NCBI GenBank assembly: GCA_003427395.1
Contig: BFEA01000337.1
Coordinates: 631,484-659,445, forward strand
Source of the DNA: Chara braunii
Lineage: Eukaryota > Streptophyta > Charophyceae > Charales > Characeae
Length of the DNA stretch: 27,962 nt
Reading direction: 5' to 3'
Each line of letters opens with the position of its first letter. Positions within the stretch are counted from its first letter, which is position 1. Positions 26,736 to 27,962 of this stretch are shown piece by piece. The notes beneath the pieces are model-generated. The model had not been told where the DNA came from, did not search any database, and saw nothing but the letters and a program-made list of their open reading frames with translations. The translations under genes were made by a program, and so were the position numbers.

Positions 26736-26791
26736 CGCGGGTTCAACATTCAGAAACTGAACGAGGTGAACGCGCGTTCAATGAACACGCG
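26723..26791. repeat. pair of short palindromes at the copy B breakpoint
   Basis: CGCGTTCATTGAACGCG (26723-26739) and CGCGTTCAATGAACACGCG (26773-26791) are both self-complementary or nearly so, and share the GTTCA(A/T)TGAAC core. Further GTTCAA and GAACG pieces lie between them. Confidence 0.8.
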
Positions 26792-27384
26792 TTTACAACA
26801 TGAACCGGTTTGCGCAAGTAGAAATGCTTGGGGGGGAGGTGGGAGGTGGGTTGATTCGGCAAGTGGGGGTTGTGAGGGGTCCGGAAGAGGGTAACCCCCA
26901 CATCCCCGTTTTTGAGGGGGGGGAAAGGAAAAGTTGGAAAACAGAAAAAAAAGAAGTATCAGACCCGTACTTGCAGTGCATCCTATGCGCGGGGGAGCGG
27001 CACACGTGGCGCAGAGCGCACGCGCATGCACGAACACATGCATAAAAAAAAAAAAGTAAAAAAAAAGTTCAGGGTGGGGTGGCCAAACACTCCCCTCACT
27101 CATGAAAATCGGAAAGCAAGAGGGAGAAAAGTCAGGGCCACGTCATACCCCAAAACTGTGGGCACATGCATAGGCATGCACGTATTCTGTGTCCAGCCTC
27201 TTTTCCGAAGGGCCGTTACAACAAATTAGCTAGGACCCCACGTGCAGCTGAGGTGAGCTTCAAATTTCCACTTGCCAGTGTGAGCAAAGAATATATAGTC
27301 AGAATTCGAATTCAGGCTCGTGCATTTCGGTGATGGGTCACTATTCTCTTTTTTCTCGTTTTCTTTTCTTAATACGTGCAGTGG
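26792..27384. other. no recognised gene
   Basis: G-rich runs (26829-26860 and 26917-26926) and an A tract (27043-27066) give low-complexity open frames on both strands without recognisable domains. Nothing else is evident. Confidence 0.5.
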
Positions 27385-27495
27385 CCCTAAGGGCCTCTAT
27401 TCACGACATGCACAAAAGACAAAACATATGGCGTTGTATTATTCCACGTTCTGCAGAAGATGCATTTTAATTTTGCACATTCTGTGAGTAGTGTA
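27385..27495. repeat. diverged relative of the 18727-18836 fold-back unit
   Basis: ACAAAAGACAAAACATATGG, then GCATTTTAATTTTGCACATT and GTGAGTAGTGTA, lines up with AAAAAGACAAAAATGTGGCG, CATTCTCATTTTGCACATTT and CGAGAGTGGTGTG of the element at 18727. The arms have diverged, and the fold-back is no longer perfect. Confidence 0.55.
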
Positions 27496-27910
27496 TCCAA
27501 GCCCTGAGAATCACGTGCAGAGACCAACACGACCTAGCTACGTGAGCAACCCATGACTGCTGAAACACAGACCTGAATTTGAATCCTGAGTATATATTTG
27601 GCCAACTCGTGCTGGACTTCATACTCACTCGCTGGTAGTGCCTAGCTCGATTTTCGTGGAGGGTCTGCGCTTTATTGCTGTGAGGACCATCCCGATTGCC
27701 TCTCCAGACATTTGGTTTCAATTTTTGTGTGTTTTACCTATTTATGGTGTGATATAATTAGCTATATTTTATGTTTTTATTTGACAAATTTGAAAATTCT
27801 CAAGACAAAATAGCTGACAGATCTAATATGGAGACTTGAAGGATAAGAAAGATAATTAATAAAGCGCCCATTGGAACTGTTTGCATCAGCCTTTTGAGTC
27901 GTGCTAAGAG

Positions 27911-27913
<3 letters not shown>
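27496..27913. other. no recognised gene; AT-rich
   Basis: One short minus-strand frame (27467-27721) has no recognisable motif. The right part is strongly AT-rich (ATAATTAGCTATATTTTATG). Confidence 0.5.

Positions 27914-27962
<49 letters not shown>
27914..27962. repeat. (CT)n microsatellite at the window edge
   Basis: A pure CT run that continues to the last base of the window. Confidence 0.95.

Overview
The window looks like a repeat-rich nuclear region of a green plant or streptophyte alga. A charophyte such as Chara is my best guess, at low confidence. The pointers are plant-type Ty3/gypsy retroelements, tRNA-derived SINE-like repeats, abundant microsatellites, long A/T homopolymers and no compact gene layout. 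I see no intact host gene, rRNA gene, functional tRNA gene or CRISPR array.

Layout. (1) 1-5857, + strand: the 3' two thirds of a decayed Ty3/gypsy element (copy A). It starts inside the protease and continues through reverse transcriptase, a PHD finger, integrase and three further ORFs that I call X, Y and Z. A long terminal repeat probably begins at 5858. (2) About 6960-12240: AT-richer sequence with two exon-like pieces and an unidentified degraded coding stretch (10340-11340). (3) 12484-13430: tandemly duplicated SINE-like units ending in long A tracts. (4) 14160-18370: a repeat field built from a CGGTAGTTGGA-like motif. It includes a roughly 120-bp tandem array (16330-17390) and is interrupted by about 1.4 kb holding a near-perfect hairpin and several microsatellites. 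(5) 18480-19500: another SINE-like element, a fold-back hairpin and a long T tract. (6) 19921-26735, - strand: a second, diverged copy of the same retroelement family (copy B), read from high to low coordinates. It is truncated at its 5' end near 26735, keeps RNase H, and carries the same PHD finger and X, Y and Z ORFs. (7) 26736-27962: gene-free sequence with short palindromes, a relative of the fold-back hairpin and a terminal (CT)n tract.

The most interesting result comes from comparing copies A and B by eye. Both have the order pol - X - Y - Z - 3' LTR. In copy A the pol stop and the X start overlap as ATGA, and in copy B the same site has decayed to ATAA. In both copies the X stop and the Y start overlap as ATGA. 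Y and Z overlap by about 100 bases in different frames. X (about 160 aa), Y (about 330 aa, acidic then Arg/Ser-rich) and Z (about 210 aa) align between the copies with conserved lengths and many third-position differences, so they look like real genes that have since decayed. Pol also carries a well-spaced PHD finger between RNase H and integrase. I do not recognise X, Y or Z. Both copies are now defective through frameshifts, stops, deletions and a lost catalytic Asp.
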